A stretch of DNA of 64,000 nt from Mesorhizobium sp. YIM 152430 (GTDB lineage Bacteria > Pseudomonadota > Alphaproteobacteria > Rhizobiales > Rhizobiaceae). The translations under genes were made by a program, and so were the position numbers. The first letter of the stretch is position 1, and every line of letters begins with the position of its first letter. Shown piece by piece: positions 37,065 through 46,687 of the stretch. Under the pieces are notes generated by a model that saw only the letters and a list, made by a program, of their open reading frames with translations, was not told the DNA's origin and ran no database searches. The stretch spans positions 1-64,000 of the forward strand of contig NZ_JARGES010000055.1 of assembly GCF_029210365.1 (NCBI RefSeq). The letters run 5' to 3'.

Positions 37065-38872
37065 GTTTTCGCCGCATCCAGAATCCTGAATTGCACCGAG
37101 CGCGAGCCGTTCCAGTAGTTGGACGCGATAGAGCCGGCGACATGGACCGTCTGGCCACGGGAAGTCGCCAGAAAACGGCCGAGATCGGTTTCGGCCGAGC
37201 GGAACGCCATGGCCTGCAACCGCCCGCCCATTTCCGAGACAAGTTCGACGCGCAGATGAGCGGCACCCACAGCGCGGGCGTCGAGGATGCGGTGGCGCGG
37301 CAAGGCAAGAACCGGCTGCGGATGGCCGGCGCCGAAAGGCCCTGCCGTTTCCATCGCGTCGAGGAGATCGAAGCGCGCACCCTCGGCGGAGAGCGCGGCG
37401 TCGATCTTCAGCGTCTCGCCGTCGCGAAGGTCCTTGACCTGCGCTGCCGCGCGCTCCTCGAAGAAGGCGCGCAACTCGCCGAGCTTTTCGCGGCGAACGG
37501 TAATGCCCGCCGCCATCGCGTGTCCGCCGCCCTTGACGAGCAGGCCGACATCGACGGCGTCGCGGACGAGGCGGCCGAGATCCAAACCGGGCACAGAGCG
37601 TCCCGAGCCGCTGCCGACACCGCTGGCGTTGAACGAGATCGCGAAGGCGGGACGGCGCGCGTGATCCTTCAAGCGCGAGGCGAGAAGGCCGACAATGCCC
37701 GGATGCCAATTGTCGCTGACGGCGACGAGAACGCCCGGCCCGTCGCCATGGACGAGTTCTGCATCAGCCTGCGCCTTGGCGTCGAGCAGCATGACGGCTT
37801 CCATCGCCTGACGCTCCTGGTTGAGCCGATCGAGCGTCTCGGCGATCGTGCCGGCCTCGACCGGATCGTCGCAGGCCAGAAGCTTCGATCCCAATGCCGC
37901 ATCGCCGATGCGCCCGCCTGCATTGATGCGCGGGCCGATGATGAAGCCGAAATGAAAGACGTTCAGCGGCTCGCCGATCCTGGAAATGCGCGCCAGAGCT
38001 GCGATGCCGGGATTGCCGAGCCGCCGCGCGGCGGCCAGCCCCTTGACGACGAAGGCGCGGTTGACACCAGTCAGGGGAACAACGTCGCAGACGGTTGCCA
38101 GCGCGACGAGATCGAGCATCGACAGGAGATCGGGCAGATCGGTGCGGCCGCGCGACCGCAGGATGCTGGTGACGCGGACCAGCGTGACGAAAACCACGCC
38201 GGCAGCGCACAAATGCCCCTGACCCGACAGATCGTCCTCGCGATTCGGATTGACGACCGCGACCGCAGCGGGCAGCGGACCGCCGACCTGATGATGATCG
38301 AGAACGACGACGCCTGCGCCCGCCTCGTTGGCGGCGTCGATGGAGGGCGCGCTGTTGGTGCCGCAGTCGACGGTCACGATCAGCTTCGCGCCGCGCGAAA
38401 TGAGGTCGCGCATGGCATCCGGGTTCGGGCCGTAGCCTTCGAAGATGCGGTCCGGGATGTAGATTTCGGCCGGCACGCCGAAATGGGCGAGATAACGCGT
38501 CATCAGCGCCGACGAACAGGCACCGTCGACGTCGTAGTCGCCGAAGATCGCGACCGGCTCGCGGCGCTCGATCGCATCGGCGATGCGTTCGGCGGCCTTG
38601 TCCATGTCAGTCAGCGACGACGGGTTGGGCAACAGGTCGCGGATGGTCGGGTCGAGAAAGCGCGGCGTCTCGTCGAGCCCGACGCCGCGCGCTGCGAGGA
38701 CGCGCGCGACGATGTCGGGCACGCCATGGGACTGGGCGATGGCGAGCGCGATGTTTTCCTGGCGCGGATCGAGCCGGTGTTCCCAGGCGAGACCCCGCAC
38801 CGACCGGCGCACGTCGAAGAAGCGACGCCGCTCCAGGGTCAAGGCGCTGCCCGGCGCGCCATCAGCCGGCAC
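37061..38872 (-). CDS. recJ: Single-stranded-DNA-specific exonuclease RecJ
   Basis: The 603-residue protein has the DHH-family motifs: GDYDVDGACSSALMTRYL near residue 110, VTVDCGTNS near 166, and VVVLDHHQVGG near 189, which place the metal-binding aspartates and histidines. DHHA1 features GGGHAMAAGIT lie near residue 446. RecJ degrades single-stranded DNA 5' to 3' in RecF-type and mismatch repair. Its start overlaps the hom end by 11 bases, so the two are transcribed together. Confidence 0.95.
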   Translation of the reverse strand: MPADGAPGSALTLERRRFFDVRRSVRGLAWEHRLDPRQENIALAIAQSHGVPDIVARVLAARGVGLDETPRFLDPTIRDLLPNPSSLTDMDKAAERIADAIERREPVAIFGDYDVDGACSSALMTRYLAHFGVPAEIYIPDRIFEGYGPNPDAMRDLISRGAKLIVTVDCGTNSAPSIDAANEAGAGVVVLDHHQVGGPLPAAVAVVNPNREDDLSGQGHLCAAGVVFVTLVRVTSILRSRGRTDLPDLLSMLDLVALATVCDVVPLTGVNRAFVVKGLAAARRLGNPGIAALARISRIGEPLNVFHFGFIIGPRINAGGRIGDAALGSKLLACDDPVEAGTIAETLDRLNQERQAMEAVMLLDAKAQADAELVHGDGPGVLVAVSDNWHPGIVGLLASRLKDHARRPAFAISFNASGVGSGSGRSVPGLDLGRLVRDAVDVGLLVKGGGHAMAAGITVRREKLGELRAFFEERAAAQVKDLRDGETLKIDAALSAEGARFDLLDAMETAGPFGAGHPQPVLALPRHRILDARAVGAAHLRVELVSEMGGRLQAMAFRSAETDLGRFLATSRGQTVHVAGSIASNYWNGSRSVQFRILDAAKT

Positions 38873-40175
38873 GCTCGATGCGGATGACCTGCGGCGTGTC
38901 GACGAGGTGGCCGTCCTTCGTCACGCCGTCGATCGCCTTGCGCACGGCCGCTTCCGTCGTCTCATGCGTGACGAGGATGACGGTTTTCTGGTCGGCCGCA
39001 GCATCCCGGTCGGAATGCTGGACAATCGATTCCAGCGAAATGTCGTTGTCGGCCATGCGCCGCGACAGGGCCGCGAAGACGCCGGTGCGGTCATAGACCG
39101 TCAGGCGGATGAAGTAGCCGCCTTCATGGGCGCGCATCCTCGCCTTCTTGCACGGCGCGAGTTCCCTGGCGGGGCGGCCGAAGACGGGTCCGTGCTGGAA
39201 GCCGGGACGGCTTTTGGCGATATCGGCGATGTCGCCGATGACCGCCGAGGCGGTGGCATTGCCGCCGGCGCCGGGGCCGGAGAGCAGCAGTTCGCCCAGA
39301 ATGTCGGTCTCGATCGCGACGGCGTTGGTGACGCCGTGAACCTGCGCGATGACCGACGCGGTCGGCACCATGGTCGGGTGGACGCGCTGCTCGATTCCGG
39401 TCTCGGTCTTCTGCGCGACGCCGAGAAGCTTGATGCGGTAGCCGAGTTCGGACGCGGCGCGGATATCGGCCTGCGTGATGTTCGAGATGCCTTCCATGTA
39501 GATGTCGTCGGCGGCGATCTTGGTGCCGAAGGCGAGGCTGGTGAGGATGGCGAGCTTGTGGGCGGTGTCGTTGCCCTCGATGTCGAAGGTCGGGTCGGCC
39601 TCGGCATAGCCGAGGCGCTGGGCGTCCGCGAGGCAGTCCTCGAAGGAAATGCCTTCGGCCTCCATGCGCGTCAGAATGTAGTTGCAGGTGCCGTTGAGGA
39701 TGCCGAAAACGCGCAGCACCGTGTTGCCGGCCAGCGCCTCGCGCATCGTCTTGATGACGGGAATGCCTCCGGCGACGGCCGCTTCGTAGTTCAGCAGCAC
39801 ACCGCGCTTTTCGGCGGCGTCAGCGAGAGCGAGGCCATGCTTGGCGAGAAGCGCCTTGTTGGCGGTGACGACGTGATGACCGGCGTCGAGCGCGGCCTTG
39901 ACCGATTCGCGGGCCGGCCCCTCATCGCCGCCGATCAGTTCGACGAAGACGTCGATGTCCTTCGACTTCGCGAGAGCGACCGGATCGTCGAACCATTCCA
40001 TGCCGTCGAGCGAGATGCCCCGGTCGCGCGACTTGTCGCGTGCGGTGACGGCAACGATGGAGATCGGCCGGCCGCACTGGCGGGTGAGTTCGGCCGCCCT
40101 CTCGGTGACCAGCCGGACGACGGAAGCGCCGACCGTGCCCAACCCGGCGATACCCACGCGCAATGCTTCGCTCAT
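38862..40175 (-). CDS. hom: Homoserine dehydrogenase
   Basis: This 437-residue enzyme reduces aspartate semialdehyde to homoserine for threonine and methionine. The NAD(P)-binding GIAGLGTVGASVV lies at residues 9-21; the catalytic region has LNGTCNYILTRME near 160 and GYAEADPTFDIEGNDTAHKLAIL near 190, whose Glu, Asp and Lys serve catalysis. A C-terminal ACT domain (about 350-437) allows feedback control, likely by threonine. No aspartokinase domain is fused. It lies 36 bases after the aminotransferase gene. Confidence 0.96.
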   Translation of the reverse strand: MSEALRVGIAGLGTVGASVVRLVTERAAELTRQCGRPISIVAVTARDKSRDRGISLDGMEWFDDPVALAKSKDIDVFVELIGGDEGPARESVKAALDAGHHVVTANKALLAKHGLALADAAEKRGVLLNYEAAVAGGIPVIKTMREALAGNTVLRVFGILNGTCNYILTRMEAEGISFEDCLADAQRLGYAEADPTFDIEGNDTAHKLAILTSLAFGTKIAADDIYMEGISNITQADIRAASELGYRIKLLGVAQKTETGIEQRVHPTMVPTASVIAQVHGVTNAVAIETDILGELLLSGPGAGGNATASAVIGDIADIAKSRPGFQHGPVFGRPARELAPCKKARMRAHEGGYFIRLTVYDRTGVFAALSRRMADNDISLESIVQHSDRDAAADQKTVILVTHETTEAAVRKAIDGVTKDGHLVDTPQVIRIERAG

Positions 40176-40211
40176 GCCCCCAATCGTCCTTTCAATACCC
40201 AGTTTTGTCGT

Positions 40212-41429
40212 TCAGCGCCGCGCGCCGATCTGCACCACATTGTCGGGTGCCGGAGCCGAGGCCCCCATGAACTTCTTGATCGAGCGCGCCGCCTGGCGGA
40301 TGCGGTGCTCGTTCTCGACCAGCGCGAGGCGCACATAGTCGTCGCCATGCTCGCCGAAGCCGATGCCCGGCGCGACCGCGACGTCTGCCTTTTCCACCAG
40401 AAGCTTGGAGAATTCCAGCGAGCCAAGATGCCTGAACTGGTCGGGGATCGGCGCCCAGGCGAACATCGTCGCGGCCGGCGCCGGAATGGTCCAGCCGGCG
40501 CGACCGAACGCGTCGACCATGACGTCGCGGCGGCGGTGATAGACCTTGCGGACCTCGTCGACTTCAGCGCCGTCGCCGTTGAGCGCGGCAGTCGCGGCGA
40601 CCTGGATCGGCGTGAAGGCGCCATAGTCAAGATAGGATTTGACGCGCGTCAACGCCGAGATCAGGCGCTCGTTGCCGACTGCAAAGCCCATGCGCCAGCC
40701 GGGCATGGAGAAGGTTTTCGACATCGACGTGAACTCGACCGCGATGTCCATGGCGCCCGGAACCTGGAGGATCGACGGAGGCGGCGTGTTGTCGAAGTAA
40801 ATCTCGGCATAGGCGAGATCGGACAGGATGATAAGGTCGTTCTTGCGGGCGAACGCGACGACCTCCTTGTAGAAGTCGAGCGAGGCGACATGCGCCGTCG
40901 GGTTCGACGGGTAGTTCATGATCAGCGCCAGCGGCTTGGGGATCGAGTGCTTGATCGCCCGCTCGAGCGCCGGGATGAAACCGTTATCGGGCTCGACCTG
41001 CATCGAGCGGATGACGCCGCCCGACATGATGAAGCCGAAGGCGTGGATCGGATAGGTCGGGTTCGGGCACAAGATCACGTCGCCGGGCGCGGTGATCGCC
41101 TGCGCCATATTGGCGAAGCCCTCCTTGGAGCCGAGCGTGGCGACGATCTGCGTGTCGGGATTGAGCTTCACGCCGAAGCGGCGGGCATAGTAATTCGCTT
41201 GCGCGCGGCGCAGGCCCGGAATGCCGCGCGAGGACGAATAGCGGTGCGTGCGTGGATCGCGGACCACATCGACCAGCTTGTCGACGATCGCCTTCGGCGT
41301 CGGCAGGTCGGGATTTCCCATACCCAGATCGATGATGTCGGCGCCTCTGGCGCGAGCGGAAGCCTTCAGGCGGTTCACCTGCTCGAAAACGTAGGGCGGA
41401 AGACGGCGGACCTTGTGAAACTCTTCCAT
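40212..41429 (-). CDS. Class I/II aminotransferase (AlaC / LL-DAP aminotransferase-like)
   Basis: The 405-residue PLP enzyme has the fold-type I signature SMSKTFSMPGWRMGFAVG, with the Schiff-base Lys near residue 237. It also has NPTYPIHAFGF near 125 and MNYPSNPTAH near 172. It is close in sequence to AlaC-type alanine aminotransferases and to the enzyme often placed before hom in Hyphomicrobiales. A role in alanine or branched amino-acid transamination is likely; the exact substrate cannot be set by sequence alone. Confidence 0.87.
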   Translation of the reverse strand: MEEFHKVRRLPPYVFEQVNRLKASARARGADIIDLGMGNPDLPTPKAIVDKLVDVVRDPRTHRYSSSRGIPGLRRAQANYYARRFGVKLNPDTQIVATLGSKEGFANMAQAITAPGDVILCPNPTYPIHAFGFIMSGGVIRSMQVEPDNGFIPALERAIKHSIPKPLALIMNYPSNPTAHVASLDFYKEVVAFARKNDLIILSDLAYAEIYFDNTPPPSILQVPGAMDIAVEFTSMSKTFSMPGWRMGFAVGNERLISALTRVKSYLDYGAFTPIQVAATAALNGDGAEVDEVRKVYHRRRDVMVDAFGRAGWTIPAPAATMFAWAPIPDQFRHLGSLEFSKLLVEKADVAVAPGIGFGEHGDDYVRLALVENEHRIRQAARSIKKFMGASAPAPDNVVQIGARR

Positions 41430-41509
41430 GGGGCAAACCCGGCGCGGCTAGAGGGAATGGACGCGGCTATACACAGTTTCAAAGCGACGGTCGAGACGGA
41501 CCATCGCCC

Positions 41510-41842
41510 TCAATTGCGTTCGATGCGACGGATCGCGCCTTCGGCATGAGTGCTGCCGATCTGGCGCAACTGCGCCGCGGAAGACGCCGGCGGCGTTGCC
41601 GCAGCAGGGGCGAGGCCATCACGGCGGGCGCGCAATTCGTCTGCCGTCGCCGTGCGCTCTTCCGGCGTGATCTGCGCGGCGGCCGGTTGCAGCGGAACGT
41701 TGAGATTGGGATAGGTGCCCGAGCCGACAGATGCGGTTGACGCCGAAACGCCCCGGTTCGCCTGCGGCGCGGCACATGCCGAAAGGGCCAGGACGGCGAC
41801 CAGAAGCGCGCCCGAAAGCTTCGAAATGAGATGACCGGCCAT
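41510..41842 (-). CDS. Small lipoprotein
   Basis: The 110-residue product has a signal with lipobox LSAC, Cys23 being the lipidation site. The mature part is Ala/Pro/Thr-rich and low in complexity, with no catalytic motif. The ATG at 41842 has GAGGAAGA directly upstream. It is divergent from phaC across 102 bases and follows no obvious partner. Family unknown. Confidence 0.65.
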   Translation of the reverse strand: MAGHLISKLSGALLVAVLALSACAAPQANRGVSASTASVGSGTYPNLNVPLQPAAAQITPEERTATADELRARRDGLAPAAATPPASSAAQLRQIGSTHAEGAIRRIERN

Positions 41843-41944
41843 TCTTCCTCTTTCCGTCATTCCGGCGGTTGCAATCGTTGGACCGCCTGCGTCCCGTCGT
41901 GTTAGTCTGTAAAGAAAATGCCGCCGGGAGGAAGCGCAAAAATC

Positions 41945-43768
41945 ATGGCCGGCCCCAAGACATCGCAAGGCGCGCAGAAGGCGGACGCCCCGGATATCGA
42001 AGACTACCTTGTGAAGGACCCCGAGGCATTCGCGGTCAACGTCTCGCACATGATGGAGGAAGCGGGAAAGGTCGCGGCTGCATGGACGGCGCCGCGCGAG
42101 GCCGGCGAGGTGCGCGACACGCTCGCCGAGCCGATGGCCGACATGGTCAAGACCTTCTCGCGACTCACCGAATACTGGCTGTCCGATCCTTCGCGCGCGC
42201 TGGAGGCGCAGACGCGGCTTTATTCGGGCTATATGGAAGCCTGGACGCGATCGATGGCGAAGATCGCCGATCCCGATGCTCCCGCCGCGCCCGAAACGGC
42301 CGACAAGCGCTTCAAGGACCCGGACTGGGGCCGCAACGCCTTTTTCGATTTCCTCAAGCAGACCTATCTCGTCACCTCGCGCTGGGCGAACGATCTTGTC
42401 GAACATGCGGACGGGCTGGACGAACATACGCGTCACAAGGCGGGGTTCTACGTCAAGCAGATCAGCCACGCGATCTCGCCGTCGAACTTCATCCTGACCA
42501 ATCCGGAACTCTTCCGAGAAACCGTTTCGAGCAACGGCGCGAATCTCGTCCGGGGATTGAAAATGCTGGCCGAGGACATCGCCGCCGGAAAGGGCGATCT
42601 GAAGCTTCGCCAGTCCGATGCGTCGCGCTTCGAGATCGGCAAGAACATTGCGACGACGCCGGGCAAGGTCGTCGCGCGCTCCGACGTTGCAGAGATCATC
42701 CAGTACGAGCCGGTCACGAAGGACGTGCTGAAGCGTCCTCTCCTCATCTGCCCGCCCTGGATCAACAAATTCTACATCCTCGACCTCAATCCGGAGAAAT
42801 CCTTCATCCGCTGGGCGGTCGAACAAGGGCACACGGTCTTCGTGATCTCCTGGGTCAATCCGGACGAGCGGCACGCGCGCGCCGGCTGGGAGGAATATAT
42901 CCGCGACGGCGTGCAGTTCGCCCTCGATACGGTCGAGAAGGCGACCGGCGAAAAGCAGGTCAACGCGATCGGCTACTGCGTCGGCGGCACCCTTCTCGCC
43001 GCCGCTCTGGCGCTGTTCGCAAAGCAGGGCGAGAAACGCATCGCCACCGCCACCTTCTTCACCACGCAGGTCGACTTCACCCATGCCGGCGACCTCAAGG
43101 TCTTCGTCGACGAGGAGCAGATCGGCGCGCTCGAACGGGCGATGGAGACACGCGGCTATCTCGACGGCACGAAGATGGCGACGGCCTTCAACATGCTGCG
43201 CGCCGGCGACCTGATCTGGCCCTATGTCGTCAACAACTACATGCGCGGCAAGACGCCGATGCCGTTCGACCTGCTCTACTGGAACTCCGATTCGACGCGC
43301 ATGAGCGCGGCGAACCACTCCTTCTACCTGCGCAACTGCTACCTGGAAAACAATCTCGCATCCGGCAAGATGAAGCTGGCCGGCAAAACTGTATCGCTCA
43401 AGGACGTGAAGATCCCGATCTACAATCTGGCGACCAAGGAAGATCATATCGCGCCGGCGAAGTCGGTCTTCGTCGGCAGCGGCCTTTTCGGCGGACCGGT
43501 CGACTACGTCATGGCAGGGTCCGGCCATATTGCGGGCGTCGTCAATCCGCCGACAGCGGGAAAATATCAGTTCTGGTCGGGCGGAGCGCCCAAGGGCGAA
43601 TTCGAAGACTGGGTCGCAAAGGCGACCGAAACGCCGGGCTCGTGGTGGCCCCATTGGGACAACTGGATTCGCACCCAGGACGACAAGACGGCCAAAGCCA
43701 GGAAAATCGGTAAGAATACCGAAATTCTGGCTGACGCACCTGGGGATTACGTCAGGGTGCGGGTGTAG
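41945..43768 (+). CDS. phaC: Class I poly(3-hydroxyalkanoate) synthase
   Basis: The 607-residue protein has the PHA synthase C-terminal alpha/beta domain with the lipase-box-like GYCVGG, whose Cys345 is the nucleophile. The catalytic Asp lies in TKEDHIAP and the His in GSGHIAGVVNPP near residue 530. It polymerises (R)-3-hydroxyacyl-CoA into storage granules. The lone long chain marks class I. ATG 41945 follows GGGAGGAAG at ten bases; an upstream ATG at 41918 has no ribosome site. phaA and phaB are not in the window, and a MaoC gene 15 kb away is not obviously linked. Confidence 0.95.
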   Translation: MAGPKTSQGAQKADAPDIEDYLVKDPEAFAVNVSHMMEEAGKVAAAWTAPREAGEVRDTLAEPMADMVKTFSRLTEYWLSDPSRALEAQTRLYSGYMEAWTRSMAKIADPDAPAAPETADKRFKDPDWGRNAFFDFLKQTYLVTSRWANDLVEHADGLDEHTRHKAGFYVKQISHAISPSNFILTNPELFRETVSSNGANLVRGLKMLAEDIAAGKGDLKLRQSDASRFEIGKNIATTPGKVVARSDVAEIIQYEPVTKDVLKRPLLICPPWINKFYILDLNPEKSFIRWAVEQGHTVFVISWVNPDERHARAGWEEYIRDGVQFALDTVEKATGEKQVNAIGYCVGGTLLAAALALFAKQGEKRIATATFFTTQVDFTHAGDLKVFVDEEQIGALERAMETRGYLDGTKMATAFNMLRAGDLIWPYVVNNYMRGKTPMPFDLLYWNSDSTRMSAANHSFYLRNCYLENNLASGKMKLAGKTVSLKDVKIPIYNLATKEDHIAPAKSVFVGSGLFGGPVDYVMAGSGHIAGVVNPPTAGKYQFWSGGAPKGEFEDWVAKATETPGSWWPHWDNWIRTQDDKTAKARKIGKNTEILADAPGDYVRVRV

Positions 43769-43984
43769 ACAGACGCCGCGAATTCCCCAATACTCCGCGA
43801 CGATTGGCGCAGGTGCCAAGCTGTGAATCGCTCGATTCGGCGGCTTGACATCGAAAGTTCGTTCGGCCGGTCAGGTGTTGTGCTCGACAGTCAATTCCGA
43901 TAGGTCTCGACCCGGCGGATGCTTCGCGATCGCTCATTTAGACGCGAAGGCCAGCCCAAACGAGACGCACCAAGGGGACACGCA

Positions 43985-45193
43985 TTGTCTGCAGAAGGTA
44001 CGCGCCGCCATAGCGCCCTCAACCGTGCTGTGCTTGCAACGCTGACAGCGACCCTTCTGGCATCCTGCTCGGCCACGTCCGATACCGACATGGCGATGTT
44101 CGGCTTCAATCCGCAATATGGCGCAACCGGCGTGGCAATGCCGCAGGCAGCGCGGTCCGCCACCATCGATGATGGAGCGACCGAAGTCGCGGTTGCTGCT
44201 CCATCGGCCGTTCCGAGCTTCGTTTTCGACGAGACCGATCCGAACCTTCCCGAGCAGGTCGCCTCCGTGCCGACCATGATCAATCACATGCCTGCCGCCG
44301 ATCCGGCCGTTCTGCCAGTAGAAGGCGAGGCGCAAGTCGCCGCGGCAATGCCGGATACCGCCCCGGTCGAGGGCACCGTGCAGGAAACGACGAGGACGGA
44401 AGGCGATGCGTCGACCGCCGAATTGCAAGGCGACGCGCAGCCGGCACAGACCGCGACACCCGAACCTCAAAAGCGCGGCTTTCTGTCGGCGTTCTTTTCA
44501 CAACAGCCCGCCCGCGCCACACCCTCGCCGATCGTGCCGCGACAGGCGCCCGTTGCACAATCGACGTCTGCCGAAGAGGTGGCGACCACTGTCGAGACGC
44601 CGAAGCCGATCGTCGACCTTGCGGCCAACCGCGCACCCATTTCCACGACAGCGAAGCAGTCGCGTCCGGTCATGATCAGCACGGCTTCGATCAGCGAGAA
44701 TGCGCTGCCCGGCGTGCGCGACAATGCGAATCTTTTCGAGATCAGCCGACGCAGCGGCATTGACGACGACAGCGACATCGATCTGAATGAGGATGGCGGG
44801 CTCTATCAGGTGGCATATGCGCCGGGGCTCGCTCGACTCGCGCCCAACGGTCTCCTGAAGCAGCATGACGATGTCGACGTGTCGTGCCTGCGGCCTTCGC
44901 TGGTGCGTGTCTTGAAGTCGATCGAAAGCCGCTTCGGCCAAAAGGTCGTCATCACGTCGGGTTATCGAAGCGCCGAGCGCAACCGCCGCGCGCGCGGCGC
45001 GCGCAACTCGCTGCACATGGCCTGCGCCGCAGCCGACATTCAGGTTGCCGGCGTCAGCAAGTGGGCGCTCGCCGAATATGTGCGCTCGATGCCTGGTCGC
45101 GGCGGCGTCGGCACCTACTGCCATACCGAGTCCGTCCATGTGGATGTGGGACCGGAGCGGGACTGGAACTGGCGCTGCCGCCGACGCGGCTGA
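43985..45193 (+). CDS. M15-like peptidase lipoprotein (YcbK-type fold)
   Basis: The 402-residue product from this TTG has a basic start and a signal ending in lipobox LASC, so it should be a lipoprotein. A long Pro/Ala/Thr-rich linker fills about residues 40-280. The C-terminal domain has SGYRSAERNRRARG, SLHMACAAADIQ and VHVDVG, that is, the His, Asp and His zinc ligands of M15_3-type DD-peptidase-like proteins. It probably acts on peptidoglycan in the periplasm. AAGGGG lies seven bases before the TTG; an upstream ATG at 43919 would spoil the signal peptide. Confidence 0.8.
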   Translation: MSAEGTRRHSALNRAVLATLTATLLASCSATSDTDMAMFGFNPQYGATGVAMPQAARSATIDDGATEVAVAAPSAVPSFVFDETDPNLPEQVASVPTMINHMPAADPAVLPVEGEAQVAAAMPDTAPVEGTVQETTRTEGDASTAELQGDAQPAQTATPEPQKRGFLSAFFSQQPARATPSPIVPRQAPVAQSTSAEEVATTVETPKPIVDLAANRAPISTTAKQSRPVMISTASISENALPGVRDNANLFEISRRSGIDDDSDIDLNEDGGLYQVAYAPGLARLAPNGLLKQHDDVDVSCLRPSLVRVLKSIESRFGQKVVITSGYRSAERNRRARGARNSLHMACAAADIQVAGVSKWALAEYVRSMPGRGGVGTYCHTESVHVDVGPERDWNWRCRRRG

Positions 45194-45265
45194 CTTCCGG
45201 CCCTGTTGCGACGTTGCGTAACGCCGGTTTCAGCGGAAAAAGTATGAAATTCTTGCCCTGCCGGG

Positions 45266-45294
45266 TTGTGCCTGTCGGCGAAGCTTACTATAAA
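45266..45294 (+). promoter_or_regulatory. Putative promoter of tRNA-Glu
   Basis: TTGTGC at 45266-45271 and TATAAA at 45289-45294 are spaced by 17 bases. A start about 7 bases later would fall just before the tRNA at 45309. Confidence 0.7.
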
Positions 45295-45308
45295 CCGCCT
45301 CGTTGTAC

Positions 45309-45383
45309 GCGCCCATCGTCTAGCGGTTAGGACGGCGCCCTTTCACGGCGCAAACAGGGGTTCGATTCCCCTTGGGCGTACCA
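45309..45383 (+). tRNA. tRNA-Glu (anticodon UUC)
   Basis: A 75-base cloverleaf can be drawn. The acceptor stem pairs GCGCCCA (45309-45315) with TGGGCGT (45373-45379) with one G-U at the end. The anticodon arm has the TTC anticodon at 45342-45344, inside loop CTTTCAC. The T arm reads GGGGTTCGATTCCCC. The CCA tail is encoded at 45381-45383. The sequence is the familiar alphaproteobacterial tRNA-Glu. A pyrimidine-rich stretch follows and may end transcription. Confidence 0.98.
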
Positions 45384-45396
45384 ACACTCTCTCTTT

Positions 45397-46533
45397 TCAT
45401 TCGTGAAATCTGACGCGTCCGGGCGACATCGGTTCCAGGTCGATGCCGTGGTCCATGATGGCGCGTTCGGGCGCCTTGCCGAGGATGAGCGCGGCAGCAA
45501 GTTTTGCAAGCGCCGGCGCGGTCTGGATGCCATAGCCGCCCTGCCCCGCCAGCCAGAAGAAGCTGCGCTCCGCATCGCCCCAGCCGACGACCGGGTTCTT
45601 GTCGGCCGCGAAGGTGCGCAGCCCCGCCCATTTGCTGTCGATCCGGCGCACCTGGATATCGAGCGCCGTTTCGACGCGGTCGACGGCGACGGCGACATCA
45701 TATTCGTCAGGCTGCGCGTCGCAAGGTTCCGAGGGCGTCTCGTCGGCTGGCGAGATCAGTAGCTTGCCGGCATCCGGCTTGGCATAGAACTCTTCGTCGA
45801 TGTCGACGACCATGGGCCAGCCATGGCCGGTCATGCCGTCAGGCAAGGCGATCATGGCGGCAGTCCGGCGCTTCGGCGTCAGTCCGACCGTCTTGACGCC
45901 GGCCATTCGTGCGACGACATCGGCCCAGGCGCCGGCAGCGTTCACGATTCTGGTCGCGTGGAACCGCTTGCCGCCAGCCTCGATCGTCCAGCCATGCGAC
46001 GCGCGCTCCAATATTTCGACCCCGGCATTGGCGAAGAACTCGCCGCCCCGCGCCTTGAACTGACGCAGATAGCCATGATGAAGCGCATGGACGTCGATGT
46101 CGCGCGCGAAGCGCTCGAAGATGGCCGCAGCGACATGACCCTCGCGCAGCAGCGGGACGTGGACACGCGCTGCGGCTCCATCGAACCGCTCGATGCCCGG
46201 CGTGCCGGCAAGTTCGCGGTCCAGCGCATCGAGACTCGCCAACTGGTCCTGCCGCGCAATCATGAGCGCCCCGCGCGGCGTGAGCAACGGGCGGTCGAAG
46301 CCCTGCGGAGGATCGTCGTACAAGGATGCCGATGCGCGCGACAGGGCGCGGATCACGCGCGGACCATAGGTGGTGGAAAAGAGCGCCGCCGAACGCCCCG
46401 TGGTGTGATAGCCCGGCTGGCTCTCGCGTTCGAGAAGAAGGATGCTCGCCTTGTCGGCCAGTTCGGCGGCAACAGATGCGCCCGCGATCCCGGCGCCGAT
46501 GACGCAGATGTCGAATGTCGTGCTCATGGCCAT
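45397..46533 (-). CDS. FAD-dependent oxidoreductase, DAO family
   Basis: The 378-residue flavoenzyme begins with a Rossmann motif, CVIGAGIAGASVAAELA, near residues 9-25, and has GYHTTGRSAALFSTTYG after it. The C-terminal FAD-binding end has WLAGQGGYGIQTAPALA. This is the glycine/D-amino-acid oxidase (DAO) fold; members oxidise D-amino acids, sarcosine or 2-hydroxy acids. The ATG at 46533 has GGGAG six bases away; one at 46527 is in frame. It lies 13 bases after the convergent tRNA. Substrate unknown. Confidence 0.85.
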   Translation of the reverse strand: MAMSTTFDICVIGAGIAGASVAAELADKASILLLERESQPGYHTTGRSAALFSTTYGPRVIRALSRASASLYDDPPQGFDRPLLTPRGALMIARQDQLASLDALDRELAGTPGIERFDGAAARVHVPLLREGHVAAAIFERFARDIDVHALHHGYLRQFKARGGEFFANAGVEILERASHGWTIEAGGKRFHATRIVNAAGAWADVVARMAGVKTVGLTPKRRTAAMIALPDGMTGHGWPMVVDIDEEFYAKPDAGKLLISPADETPSEPCDAQPDEYDVAVAVDRVETALDIQVRRIDSKWAGLRTFAADKNPVVGWGDAERSFFWLAGQGGYGIQTAPALAKLAAALILGKAPERAIMDHGIDLEPMSPGRVRFHE

Positions 46534-46687
46534 GCGCTGCTCCCTTTTCACCTGGCATAGTCGAGGCGGAAGCGGATGCAAGCGCCACATCGGCGAACGT
46601 AAGACGCCAAGGGGTTGAATGCCGCCGCGCTTGATGCCAAGTCTGTCCTCATTCAATTCAGACAGCGAGCCTGCGGGTAAACGGCAA

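Noticed and set aside
38583-41549. A long plus-strand frame opposite recJ, hom and the aminotransferase
   Set aside because: It crosses three real genes on the opposite strand and has shadow-like composition.
41510-43819. A minus-strand frame of about 770 codons across phaC
   Set aside because: Only its last 110 codons, from 41842, have a signal peptide and ribosome site; the rest mirrors phaC.
45309-45383. tRNA-Glu as an attachment site for an integrated element
   Set aside because: There is no integrase, no repeated tRNA end, and the flanking genes look like core genes.
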